A stretch of DNA of 5,164 nt from assembly GCA_020860865.1 (NCBI GenBank), contig JAJBTL010000349.1, forward strand, positions 1 through 5,164, given 5' to 3'. Numbering within the stretch: the stretch's first letter is position 1; each line of letters opens with the position of its first letter. Shown piece after piece: positions 1-5,164 of this stretch. The notes beneath the pieces are model-generated. The model searched no databases. It was not told where the DNA came from and was given only the letters and a program-made list of their open reading frames with translations. A program made the translations under genes and the position numbers. The DNA comes from Planctomycetota bacterium. Lineage in GTDB: Bacteria > Planctomycetota > SZUA-567.

Positions 1-72
1 GACTTTTCACATAAATACGGCGCCAAGAAACATACGATTTCGGCAGTGACTGATATTCTCAAAGTACTTTCA

Positions 73-87
73 CCTCCACCACCACCG
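73..87 (+). other. Five-proline run in the kinase
   Basis: Codons CCT CCA CCA CCA CCG encode five consecutive prolines followed by Trp (88-90). They sit in the loop before the helix that leads to the catalytic motif. Proline runs of this length are known to slow ribosomes and to depend on EF-P. A Pro-rich loop also seems usual at this place in related kinases, so this may be purely structural. Confidence 0.6.
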
Positions 88-171
88 TGGAACAGAATTC
101 TACCCGGTGGTATCGTAAGCGCAATTGACGTGTTTGCGGGTTATCTCCTTTTAGATACTTTGATAGCAAAT

Positions 172-174
172 TAG
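172..174 (+). other. In-frame amber codon inside the kinase catalytic loop
   Basis: The codons around it read GCA AAT TAG GAT CGT CAC CAT GAA AAT, that is A-N-stop-D-R-H-H-E-N. Related kinases usually have a residue such as Thr or Gln here, between the Asn and the catalytic Asp. Frame and homology continue unchanged on both sides, so this is a single substitution and not a frameshift or fusion. The five other stop codons visible in the window are TAA (597, 1342, 2641 and the minus-strand stop at 4683-4685) and TGA (2828-2830, minus strand). None is TAG. Confidence 0.85.
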
Positions 175-578
175 GATCGTCACCATGAAAATTGGGGTGC
201 CATTTTAATCAACAAGTCTTTTCACTTGGCCCCGACCTTTGACCACGGTGCGGGTTTGGCCCGAAACATCACGGACACCGAAAGAGCGGAAAGACTGACA
301 ACAAAAGATCATAATAGATCAATAAAAACATATGCGGACAAAGCGCGGTCGGCTCTCTACCTTAATACAAATGATCGAAAAACACTTAGAACCATCGAGG
401 CTTGGCTCGAGTTTACCAGGAACATACCGGCAACCAGAAAGCGTTGGCTTGAAATTTTGGAAAACCTCTCCGAGGTCGACATCGAGACCATTATCAGAAA
501 AGTCCCTCGAGAAAGACTTAGTGAAACCGGCGTAACGTTTACTCTGGAACTACTCCGCTACAACCGACTGCGGTTACT

Positions 579-583
579 GGAAG
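579..583 (+). promoter_or_regulatory. Shine-Dalgarno for the HIRAN-protein gene
   Basis: GGAAG lies six bases before the ATG at 590, inside the end of the kinase gene. The ATG overlaps the kinase TAA by eight bases (590-597), an arrangement typical of translational coupling. Confidence 0.5.
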
Positions 584-589
584 ACTATA

Positions 590-1342
590 ATGTGTAAAGT
601 ACTTTTTGTCGCGTGGCGTTCCCCCAACATCCCTCAGTGGGGCCCTATCGGCCGTTTCGACCGGCATGGCGAGAATTACCGGTTCGTCTATACAAAAGGG
701 GCGACGACGCTCGCCGGTTTTGAGCCATTTTTAGAAATGCCTCATCTGGAAGAAGTCTACGAGTCCGACGAATTACTGCCGATTTTTCAAAATAGAATGT
801 TATCTCCCCAGCGGTCGGAATACCGTGATTTTCTTATCTGGAGTGGATTTGATCCTGACGTCACACCAGATCCCTTGGATTTATTGGGAGTAACGGAAGG
901 TAAGAGAGCGACCGACCAACTCGAACTTTTTCCATGTCCGCAACCGGACAAGGATAAAATGTTCAGACTCAACTTCTATCTTCATGGAATCAAGTATTTA
1001 CCAACTGCCGCGAAAAATGAAATCAAAAACTGTAAACCGGGTGATGCGCTTGCTTTTATGTTCGATGTCTCAAATGTCAATGATCCCGACGCTGTGGCGG
1101 TTCGCACGACCCTGAATAAAAGAAGATTTCTGATTGGATACCTACCACGGTACCTTGCCAGGGATGTCAAGAAGCTATTTACCCAAACCACCACAAAGAA
1201 TGTCTCCTTGGTAGTCGGCAGAGTGAACTCCGGCGCTCCAATGCAACAATTAATGTTATGCAAAATGGCCGCACCATGGCCGAACGACTTCAGTCCGTGC
1301 CAAGGTGAGGAGTTCCAACCAATCCCGCGCCTGGCTCCTTAA
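590..1342 (+). CDS. HIRAN-domain protein with a HipA-N1/HipS-like N-terminal domain
   Basis: The product is 250 aa and starts MCKVLFVAWR. The C-terminal half (about residues 125-225) carries the HIRAN pattern: FYLHGIKYL (129-137), KPGDALAF (149-156), DPDAVAVR (165-172) and IGYLPRYLARDV (182-193). HIRAN domains are known to bind DNA ends, for example the 3'-OH of ssDNA in HLTF; that activity is only inferred here. The N-terminal part (about 1-90) has GRFDRHGENYRFVY (21-34) and DELLPIFQNRMLSP (60-73) followed by a Y..FL...GFD helix. This resembles the first N-terminal subdomain of HipA, which is a separate protein (HipS) in HipBST systems. The two parts are joined by a Pro/Asp-rich linker containing LELFPCPQPD (111-120). 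There is no signal peptide or membrane segment, so it is probably cytoplasmic. It overlaps the kinase gene and is AT-richer than leuB, like the kinase. HIRAN is well supported; the HipS-like reading is my inference from pattern and context. Confidence 0.85.
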   Translation: MCKVLFVAWRSPNIPQWGPIGRFDRHGENYRFVYTKGATTLAGFEPFLEMPHLEEVYESDELLPIFQNRMLSPQRSEYRDFLIWSGFDPDVTPDPLDLLGVTEGKRATDQLELFPCPQPDKDKMFRLNFYLHGIKYLPTAAKNEIKNCKPGDALAFMFDVSNVNDPDAVAVRTTLNKRRFLIGYLPRYLARDVKKLFTQTTTKNVSLVVGRVNSGAPMQQLMLCKMAAPWPNDFSPCQGEEFQPIPRLAP

Positions 1343-1413
1343 ACTTGGACGACGCACTTACTATGGTTGGGCGAGTTGCATATCTCCTCGAAGGCCGGTA
1401 ACGCGCTTTTACT

Positions 1414-1441
1414 TTGCGTCCTCCCTGTCCTTCTTTATAAT
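1414..1441 (+). promoter_or_regulatory. Candidate sigma70-type promoter for leuB
   Basis: A perfect -10 hexamer, TATAAT, lies at 1436-1441. A partial -35 match, TTGCGT (1414-1419, 3 of 6), sits 16 bases upstream. Transcription would begin near 1448, giving a leader of about 65 bases before the leuB ATG at 1514. The rest of the 1343-1513 gap shows no gene and no convincing terminator for the cassette. A run of eight T's (1476-1483) is not preceded by a clear GC stem. No leucine-rich leader peptide or T-box-like sequence was recognised. Confidence 0.45.
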
Positions 1442-1500
1442 GCTCCGGTGTGGATTGACGCTTTCCATTCGCGTTTTTTTTGCGCCGCCTTCGATTCGAC

Positions 1501-1505
1501 AAGGA
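1501..1505 (+). promoter_or_regulatory. Shine-Dalgarno that sets the leuB start
   Basis: AAGGA lies eight bases before the ATG at 1514. The family's N-terminal motif (LPGDGIGPEV) begins nine residues after that Met. An in-frame ATG at 1367 would add 49 residues with no family similarity, and its coding would run through the TATAAT box. Confidence 0.65.
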
Positions 1506-1513
1506 TTTTCCAA

Positions 1514-2641
1514 ATGAAAGAGTATCAGATTGCCTCCCTGCCCGGGGACGGGATCGGGCCGGAAGTTATTGACGCGACCGAGGCGGTGTTGGACGCGGCG
1601 GGGAAGCGGTTCGGGTTTACGCCGAAATTTCACCGGCAGCCGTATGGGGCCGAATATTATCTGGAGCACAAGAAGGCGCTGCCCGATTCCGGGATGCGGG
1701 AACTGGCGACGTATGACGTCATGCTCCTCGGCGCCATCGGCGATCCACGGGTGCCTCCGGGACCGCTTGAACAGGAAATCCTCCTGGCGCTCAGGTTTCA
1801 CTTCGACCAGTATATCAATCTCCGGCCGGCCATGAACTTTCCCAATGTCCCACTTCCGGTGACGCTCCCGGACGGGGTCGACCTGGATGTCGTCATCGTC
1901 CGCGAAAACACCGAAGACCTGTACATGGGTATGGGCGGCGGCGGAACCGGGTTTTTCTCGACCACCCTCGGGGCCGAACGCGGGCTCTACCAGTTGTACG
2001 GCAACCTGCAGGTTGAAATGACCCAGCCGCTGGATGCGGCGTTTTCCGTCGGCTTTATGACGCGGCCGGCGATTGAGCGGGTTACCCGTTATGCCGGCAA
2101 CCTGGCCCGGCAGCGCGGAGAAAAGCGCGTCGTCGTCGTGTCGAAAGCCAACGCCGTTCCCCACCTGTACGGGTTCTGGGACAAGGTGACGGCTGAGGTG
2201 ATTGCGAAGGAGTTTCCCGACCTCGAATATTCGCGGCAAAATGTGGACGCCATCTGTTACCTGATGGCGATGAAACCGGCCGGCTGGGGCGTGGTCCTCT
2301 GCCCGAACCTGTTCGGCGACATCGTCTCCGACCTCATGTCCGGGCTGGCCGGCGGGCTTGGGCTGGCGGCGGCGGGGAATATCGGCGACGGCTTGTCCAT
2401 GTTTGAACCGGTGCACGGATCGGCGCCGACCATCGCCGGGACCGGCAAGGCCAATCCGCTGGCGGCTATCCTGTCCGGCGCGATGCTCCTGCGGCATGTC
2501 GGGGAAACGGACGCGGCGGCGGCGGTGGAGAAAACCGTCCGCGACTACCTCGCCTCGGGCCGGCCACTGCCTGTTGAACAAGGCGGCAGCGCCGTGACGG
2601 CGGAGGTGGCGCACAATGTGGTGGAAATGCTCCTCCAGTAA
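1514..2641 (+). CDS. leuB: 3-isopropylmalate dehydrogenase (LeuB-like beta-decarboxylating dehydrogenase)
   Basis: The product is 375 aa, a normal length for the family. LeuB oxidises and decarboxylates (2R,3S)-3-isopropylmalate to 2-oxoisocaproate with NAD+ in cytoplasmic leucine synthesis. Visible landmarks are LPGDGIGPEV (9-18), LEQEILLALRFHFDQYINLR (85-104) with substrate-type Arg94 and Arg104, Arg130 in VRENTEDLYMG, catalytic Tyr137 and Lys211 (SKANAVPHLYG), and metal-type Asp245, Asp269 and Asp273 (NLFGDIVSDLMSGLAGGLG). The EPVHGSAP cofactor loop is at 298-305. The LL.LR segment, giving the hydrophobic isopropyl pocket, resembles LeuB, including the actinobacterial-style form. Two things are odd. 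The RENTEDLY signature is more usual in isocitrate or homoisocitrate enzymes, and Thr306 replaces the Asp of GSAPDIAG that contacts the NAD ribose. No leuA, leuC or leuD is adjacent here. A relative with a different substrate (tartrate, isocitrate, homoisocitrate) is possible but less likely. Confidence 0.85.
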   Translation: MKEYQIASLPGDGIGPEVIDATEAVLDAAGKRFGFTPKFHRQPYGAEYYLEHKKALPDSGMRELATYDVMLLGAIGDPRVPPGPLEQEILLALRFHFDQYINLRPAMNFPNVPLPVTLPDGVDLDVVIVRENTEDLYMGMGGGGTGFFSTTLGAERGLYQLYGNLQVEMTQPLDAAFSVGFMTRPAIERVTRYAGNLARQRGEKRVVVVSKANAVPHLYGFWDKVTAEVIAKEFPDLEYSRQNVDAICYLMAMKPAGWGVVLCPNLFGDIVSDLMSGLAGGLGLAAAGNIGDGLSMFEPVHGSAPTIAGTGKANPLAAILSGAMLLRHVGETDAAAAVEKTVRDYLASGRPLPVEQGGSAVTAEVAHNVVEMLLQ

Positions 2642-2654
2642 TGCGTCTCACCGA

Positions 2655-2675
2655 GGCGACCGCGTTCGGATCGCC
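2655..2675 (+). other. Stem-loop just after leuB
   Basis: GGCGACC (2655-2661) can pair with GGATCGCC (2668-2675) around a six-base loop, with one bulged A. It begins 14 bases after the leuB stop. No T-run follows, so it is at most a weak terminator or an mRNA 3'-end structure for leuB. Confidence 0.3.
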
Positions 2676-2723
2676 GGTTATATCTGCATCGCGGCACGCT
2701 TAAATAGGTAAAACGAAAACGCG

Positions 2724-2781
2724 AAAAAAAGCGGTCGGGCGGAGTCCAGTACGATATACCTCTGGACTCCGGCCGGACCGC
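2724..2781 (-). terminator. Intrinsic terminator of the pyruvate oxidase gene
   Basis: The inner stem pairs GGAGTCCAG (2741-2749) with CTGGACTCC (2762-2770), nine perfect pairs around a 12-base loop. An outer stem pairs GCGGTC (2731-2736) with GACCGC (2776-2781), separated from the inner stem by a short GC-rich internal loop. Seven A's at 2724-2730 become a T-run directly after the stem on the minus strand. This is the textbook arrangement for ending the minus-strand gene whose stop is at 2828. On the plus strand the hairpin is followed only by CCTTCCTT, so it would act weakly at best on leuB transcripts. Confidence 0.88.
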
Positions 2782-2827
2782 CCTTCCTTGCCGCATGGAT
2801 CGGCACTCCATTCCTTACCGGTATTCG

Positions 2828-4552
2828 TCACCGGTCCAACAGATCCACCAGCGTCGGCATGTCACCTACCTCATAGCGTTTCTTGAAATCCTCTGTTTCG
2901 TAAATCTCCGGTTTCAAGGTCATGAATTCGGCCGGGAACGGTCGCGAGTTTTCGACCTTGACGTCGATGACGACAGGCGTTTCGGCGTCGCGGGCGGCGT
3001 CGAAAACGGAGGCGAGTTCGTCCCGCTTTCTCACGGTGAAGCCGGCGGCGCCCATCGATTCGGCGGTCTTGGCGAAGTCTATCGGGTCGAGGGCGACGCC
3101 GTAGAGGCTTTGGCCGGTGTCTTCCTGTTCGGCTTCGATAAAACCGAACGAGTCGTTCGAAAAGACCACGTTGATGACCGGAAGCTTGTATTTTACCTGG
3201 GTGGAAACATCATGCATGACCATGGCGAAGGCGCCGTCGCCATTGAGGGTGAAAACCTGCCGTTCCGGATACTGCAGCTTGGCGGCGATGCCGCCGGGGA
3301 CGCCGTATCCCATCGTGGCGAACAGGCCGCTCGTGGTGAAGCGTTGGCCTTTCCCGTTCATGTCGAGGAGGCGGATGGCGTGGATGGTGGTGTTGCCGAC
3401 GTCGGTTATGAAGACGGCGTCGTCCGTGGCGATCCGGTTTATTTCCTTGAACACCGGTTCGCAGCGGAGCGGGACGTCGTCCCGGTCGGCGAATTTGGCG
3501 AGGTACGCTTTCCAGTTCCGCATGTTCGCGAGGTTTGGTTCGATCCATTCCGGATTCTTTTTCCGCGACGCGGTTTCGGCGAGAAGGCGGAGCGTTTCGC
3601 CGGCGTCGGCGAGAATGGGGATGTCGGTAAAATGGCGGCGGCCAATCTTCGCCGAATCGACGTCGATTTGGATGAGTTTGGCGTTTTTCGGGAAAAACGT
3701 CCGGGCGAACGGGAAATCGCTTCCGACGAAGAGGATGACGTCGGATTGGGCCAGGGCCTCGTTCCCCGGTTTCGAGGCGACGCGGGCGGCGGTGCCGAGA
3801 TGGTGGTCTTCCGCGTCCGGGATAATGCCTTTCGCCAGGACCGACAGGACAATCGGCATGTCGAGGTGGTGGGCGAGGCGGACGACATCGTCGCCGGCGC
3901 CGCGAGCGCCCTGCCCGACATACATGACCGGGCGTTTGGCGTCAGCGAGAAGCCGGACGGCGCGCTCGATATCGTCCTGATGCGGCGACGGCGCGGCCCG
4001 TCGGAAGCTGCCGGCGGCGGAGACGGCGAGGTCGGCCGGGATGTCCCGCATGGCGAAATCGACCGGAATGGTAATGACGGCGACGCCACGGTAGGCATAG
4101 GCGCGGCGAATGCCTTCGTCGATGAGATGCGGCAGGCTCTCCGGCGTCATGGCTGTCCGGTTGTAGACGCTGACGTCGGTGAACATCGGATTTTCGTTGA
4201 GTTCCTGGAAGGACTCGTAATTCATGGCGGTGGACGCCACCTGTCCTATTAACGCGAGAAGTGGAGTCTTGTCCATCTTCGCGTCATAAAGCCCGTTAAA
4301 AAGATGGGTGGCACCGGGACCGGCCGACCCGAAACAGACGCCGATGCGGCCGGTCAATTTCGAATCCACGGCGGCGGCGATAGCGCCGGTTTCCTCATGC
4401 CTGACCTGGATGAACCGCATGGCGTCGCGGCGACCGTAAAGCGCTTCCATGGTGGAATTTATCGATCCGCCAGGAATGCCGTAAATGTGTTTTACCCCCC
4501 AGCTTTCGAGCACCCGCACCATGGCGGTGCCGGCATTTATAGTCCGCTCCAT
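2828..4552 (-). CDS. spxB: Pyruvate oxidase (phosphate-dependent, acetyl-phosphate- and H2O2-forming)
   Basis: The product is 574 aa. Enzymes of this type convert pyruvate, phosphate and O2 to acetyl phosphate, CO2 and H2O2 using ThDP, Mg2+ and FAD. Three domains appear in order: the ThDP pyrimidine domain (about 1-170) with YGIPGGSIN and RHEETGAIAAA, where Glu53 should activate the cofactor; the central FAD-binding domain (about 190-330) with KGIIPDAEDHHLG and ANEALAQ-like PGNEALAQSDVILFVG; and the ThDP pyrophosphate domain (about 365-540) with LNGDGAFAMVM (436-446) and the metal-site Asn466. Long stretches recall Lactobacillus plantarum POX, for example IGVCFGSAGPGATH and FGFIEAEQEDT, the latter with the equivalents of POX Phe479 and Glu483 (here Phe471 and Glu475). 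This separates it from acetolactate synthase, to which it is related. The C-terminus is about 20-30 residues shorter than that of L. plantarum POX. The start is fixed by a strong Shine-Dalgarno. It converges on leuB, with a hairpin terminator between them. Confidence 0.9.
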   Translation of the reverse strand: MERTINAGTAMVRVLESWGVKHIYGIPGGSINSTMEALYGRRDAMRFIQVRHEETGAIAAAVDSKLTGRIGVCFGSAGPGATHLFNGLYDAKMDKTPLLALIGQVASTAMNYESFQELNENPMFTDVSVYNRTAMTPESLPHLIDEGIRRAYAYRGVAVITIPVDFAMRDIPADLAVSAAGSFRRAAPSPHQDDIERAVRLLADAKRPVMYVGQGARGAGDDVVRLAHHLDMPIVLSVLAKGIIPDAEDHHLGTAARVASKPGNEALAQSDVILFVGSDFPFARTFFPKNAKLIQIDVDSAKIGRRHFTDIPILADAGETLRLLAETASRKKNPEWIEPNLANMRNWKAYLAKFADRDDVPLRCEPVFKEINRIATDDAVFITDVGNTTIHAIRLLDMNGKGQRFTTSGLFATMGYGVPGGIAAKLQYPERQVFTLNGDGAFAMVMHDVSTQVKYKLPVINVVFSNDSFGFIEAEQEDTGQSLYGVALDPIDFAKTAESMGAAGFTVRKRDELASVFDAARDAETPVVIDVKVENSRPFPAEFMTLKPEIYETEDFKKRYEVGDMPTLVDLLDR

Positions 4553-4557
4553 ACCTG

Positions 4558-4563
4558 CTCCTC
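4558..4563 (-). promoter_or_regulatory. Strong Shine-Dalgarno for pyruvate oxidase
   Basis: On the minus strand GAGGAG lies five bases before the ATG at 4552-4550. It is the strongest ribosome-binding site in the window and suggests good expression. Confidence 0.75.
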
Positions 4564-4594
4564 GGAGTTATGTTGCTACCTCTCCCCCGAGTTA

Positions 4595-4630
4595 CTTATA
4601 TACGGAATGCGATTATCACTTTCCAGACAA
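4595..4630 (-). promoter_or_regulatory. AT-rich upstream region with possible -10 boxes for pyruvate oxidase
   Basis: The 130 bases between the two minus-strand genes are AT-rich. Minus-strand reads give GATAAT (4612-4617), TATAAG (4595-4600) and TTGTCT (4625-4630, 4 of 6 to the -35 consensus). None of the pairs has the normal 16-18 base spacing, so the exact promoter is undecided. No intrinsic terminator for the upstream HerA-like gene was seen, so read-through into pox is also possible. Confidence 0.25.
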
Positions 4631-4682
4631 TTATTTTTATCTGTTTATTTTATCATTTCAATGCGCTATGCGTCCTCTTTCA

Positions 4683-5164
4683 TTAACGCTTTCCGCCAAA
4701 CAGGCTGCCGAGTACACCCCTGACGAGGGATCGGCCGATCTGGTTGGCTATGTTTCGGGTAATGCTTTGTTGTGTCTTCTTGGTGAAATCGCCGAGAATA
4801 TCGCCGATGCCGCCACCGGTGTCGGATTTGCGGCCACGCGGTTGTGGTTTTTCCGCCGGTTCATCCACAGTTTTCTCGTTAACGTGTTTCGTGAGCATTT
4901 CGTAGGCGGACTCGCGGTCGATGGCGGTTTCGTAGCGGGAGCGAAGAGGCGACGCGGCCATGGCAGCCTGGCGTTCACCATCGGTCAGCGGGCCGATGCG
5001 GCCTTCCGGCGGGAGAATTGTCGCCTGTTCGACCACGGCGGGAACGCCCTTATTGTCCAGGAAGGAGACGAGCGCTTCGCCGACGGCGAGATTGCCGATG
5101 GCGTCTTCCGTTTTGAACGCCGGGTTTGGGCGGAAGGCGTCGGCGGCGGCGCGGACGGCGCGTT
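4683..5164 (-). CDS. HerA-like ATPase/helicase of the DUF853 (YjgR) family, C-terminal end
   Basis: The last 159 residues are visible, ending at a TAA at 4685-4683; the gene continues beyond the right edge. The sequence FRPNPAFKTEDAIGNLAVGEALVSF, read from 5133 to 5061, is split here as FRPNPAFKTEDAIGNL then AVGEALVSF. It is followed by PEGRIGPLTDGERQAAMAAS, SPLRSRYETAIDRESAYEML and a Gly-rich tail with NIANQIGRSLVRGVLGSLFGG. These are the conserved C-terminal features of DUF853 proteins, predicted HerA/FtsK-type ATPases whose Walker A and B motifs lie further upstream, outside the window. A basic, low-complexity linker (KPQPRGRKSDTGGG) precedes the amphipathic tail. The GTG at 5036 is an internal Val codon, because similarity continues without a break upstream of it. 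The family's cellular role is poorly known. The gene is on the same strand as pox, 130 bases before it. Confidence 0.88.
   Translation of the reverse strand, partial: RAVRAAADAFRPNPAFKTEDAIGNLAVGEALVSFLDNKGVPAVVEQATILPPEGRIGPLTDGERQAAMAASPLRSRYETAIDRESAYEMLTKHVNEKTVDEPAEKPQPRGRKSDTGGGIGDILGDFTKKTQQSITRNIANQIGRSLVRGVLGSLFGGKR

Larger units (their letters stand above)
1..597 (+). pseudogene. HipA-like protein kinase, 5'-truncated by the window and interrupted by an in-frame TAG
   Basis: Frame 1 reads as one protein from base 1 to the TAA at 595-597, apart from a TAG at 172-174. Before the stop lie 57 codons including AIDVFAGYLLLDTLIAN. After it come DRHHENWGAILI and LAPTFDHGAG, then about 110 residues of mostly helical C-terminal sequence. 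This matches the C-terminal kinase core of HipA-like (HipA_C/COG3550-type) Ser/Thr kinases. Asp at 175-177 is the expected catalytic base, Asn at 190-192 (five residues on) and Asp at 241-243 (22 residues on) the expected Mg-ATP ligands, much like Asp309/Asn314/Asp332 in E. coli HipA. The N-lobe and start lie off the left edge. A TTG at 226 could open a 123-codon frame but would omit the catalytic loop, so I do not accept it as the start. Many AGA and AAA codons contrast with leuB. Either the gene is broken by a nonsense mutation (a Gln CAG-to-TAG change is one possibility) or the amber codon is read through. Family confidence is high; whether it is functional is undecided. Confidence 0.82.

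Noticed and set aside
226..597. A separate 123-codon gene starting with TTG at 226
   Set aside because: Frame 1 upstream of 226 continues with kinase sequence (DRHHENWG just after the TAG, AIDVFAGYLLLD before it). The TTG is an internal Leu of an interrupted longer gene and has no good ribosome-binding site.
1476..1483. Eight-T run as an intrinsic terminator for the cassette
   Set aside because: No stable GC-rich stem precedes it, and it lies downstream of the candidate leuB promoter within the leader.
1367..1513. Upstream 49-residue extension of leuB from ATG 1367
   Set aside because: The extension has no family similarity, has no Shine-Dalgarno, and overlaps the TATAAT box. The ATG at 1514 has AAGGA at the right distance and gives the family's normal N-terminus.
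1440..1517. 25-codon leader peptide ending in an ATGA overlap with leuB
   Set aside because: It has only two Leu codons, no ribosome-binding site, and its ATG overlaps the -10 box, so it would not be transcribed from that promoter. It does not look like a leucine attenuator.
1409..2614. 401-codon minus-strand frame opposite leuB
   Set aside because: The product is rich in Arg, His and Pro with no domain, and it mirrors the conserved leuB codons.
2795..4252. 485-codon plus-strand frame opposite pyruvate oxidase
   Set aside because: It is a composition artefact of the antisense strand of a GC-rich gene: low-complexity Asp/Gly/Val/Arg-rich sequence with no recognisable domain, and it starts inside the convergent terminator area.
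2828..4552. Acetolactate synthase (branched-chain pathway partner of leuB)
   Set aside because: The enzyme shares the ThDP fold, but the RHEETGAIAAA, FGFIEAEQEDT and NEALAQ segments match pyruvate oxidase, and no small regulatory subunit gene is nearby.
4304..4723. Plus-strand frame covering the pox 5' end and the intergenic gap
   Set aside because: It is antisense to the pox start and the HerA-like 3' end, with no family resemblance and no ribosome-binding site.
4683..5036. HerA-like gene starting at GTG 5036 as a complete 117-residue protein
   Set aside because: The same frame remains open and family-like (FRPNPAF, VGEALVSF) to the window edge, so 5036 is an internal Val.

Overview
The window comes from a bacterial chromosome. 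Housekeeping-type genes of fairly high GC sit beside a visibly AT-richer two-gene cassette at the left end. Hand counts on two sample 60-base lines give 24/60 G+C at 301-360 (cassette) and 40/60 at 2281-2340 (leuB). Spacing is compact, all start sites have Shine-Dalgarno-like sequences, and there is a classic intrinsic terminator. No taxon can be assigned from the sequence alone. The LeuB and pyruvate oxidase types occur in many phyla, and there are no rRNA or tRNA genes, CRISPR arrays or transposases.

Left cassette (1-1342, + strand). A HipA-type kinase gene enters from beyond the left edge in frame 1 and runs to 597. It is cut by an in-frame amber codon (TAG, 172-174) directly before the catalytic-loop motif DRHHEN. 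The sequence stays kinase-like on both sides of the stop, so the true gene is much longer than the apparent TTG-started frame at 226. Its last 8 bases overlap the start of a 250-codon gene (590-1342). That product joins an N-terminal domain resembling HipA N-subdomain 1/HipS to a C-terminal HIRAN domain. The pair looks like a split HipA/HipST-like kinase module whose regulatory half carries a DNA-end-binding-type domain. No HTH (HipB-like) gene lies in the window. This is the most interesting part of the sequence.

Centre (1343-2641, + strand). A 171-base gap holds a perfect TATAAT box, followed by leuB (3-isopropylmalate dehydrogenase-like, 375 aa, start at 1514). The substrate-site arginines and catalytic Lys/Tyr/Asp residues are conserved. 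A Thr replaces the Asp usually found in the NAD-binding GSAPDIAG motif.

Right half (2642-5164, - strand). A long GC hairpin followed by seven T's on the minus strand terminates a convergently transcribed pyruvate oxidase gene (574 aa, ThDP/FAD family, SpxB/POX type). This enzyme would make acetyl phosphate, CO2 and H2O2 from pyruvate, phosphate and O2. Upstream of it, on the same strand after a 130-base AT-rich gap, is the C-terminal end of a HerA-like ATPase of the DUF853/YjgR family, which runs off the right edge.

The leuB and pox genes both concern pyruvate-derived metabolism but are transcribed towards each other, so nothing in the layout shows co-regulation. The cassette appears to be a separate, probably transferred defence or toxin-antitoxin-like unit that happens to lie beside them.
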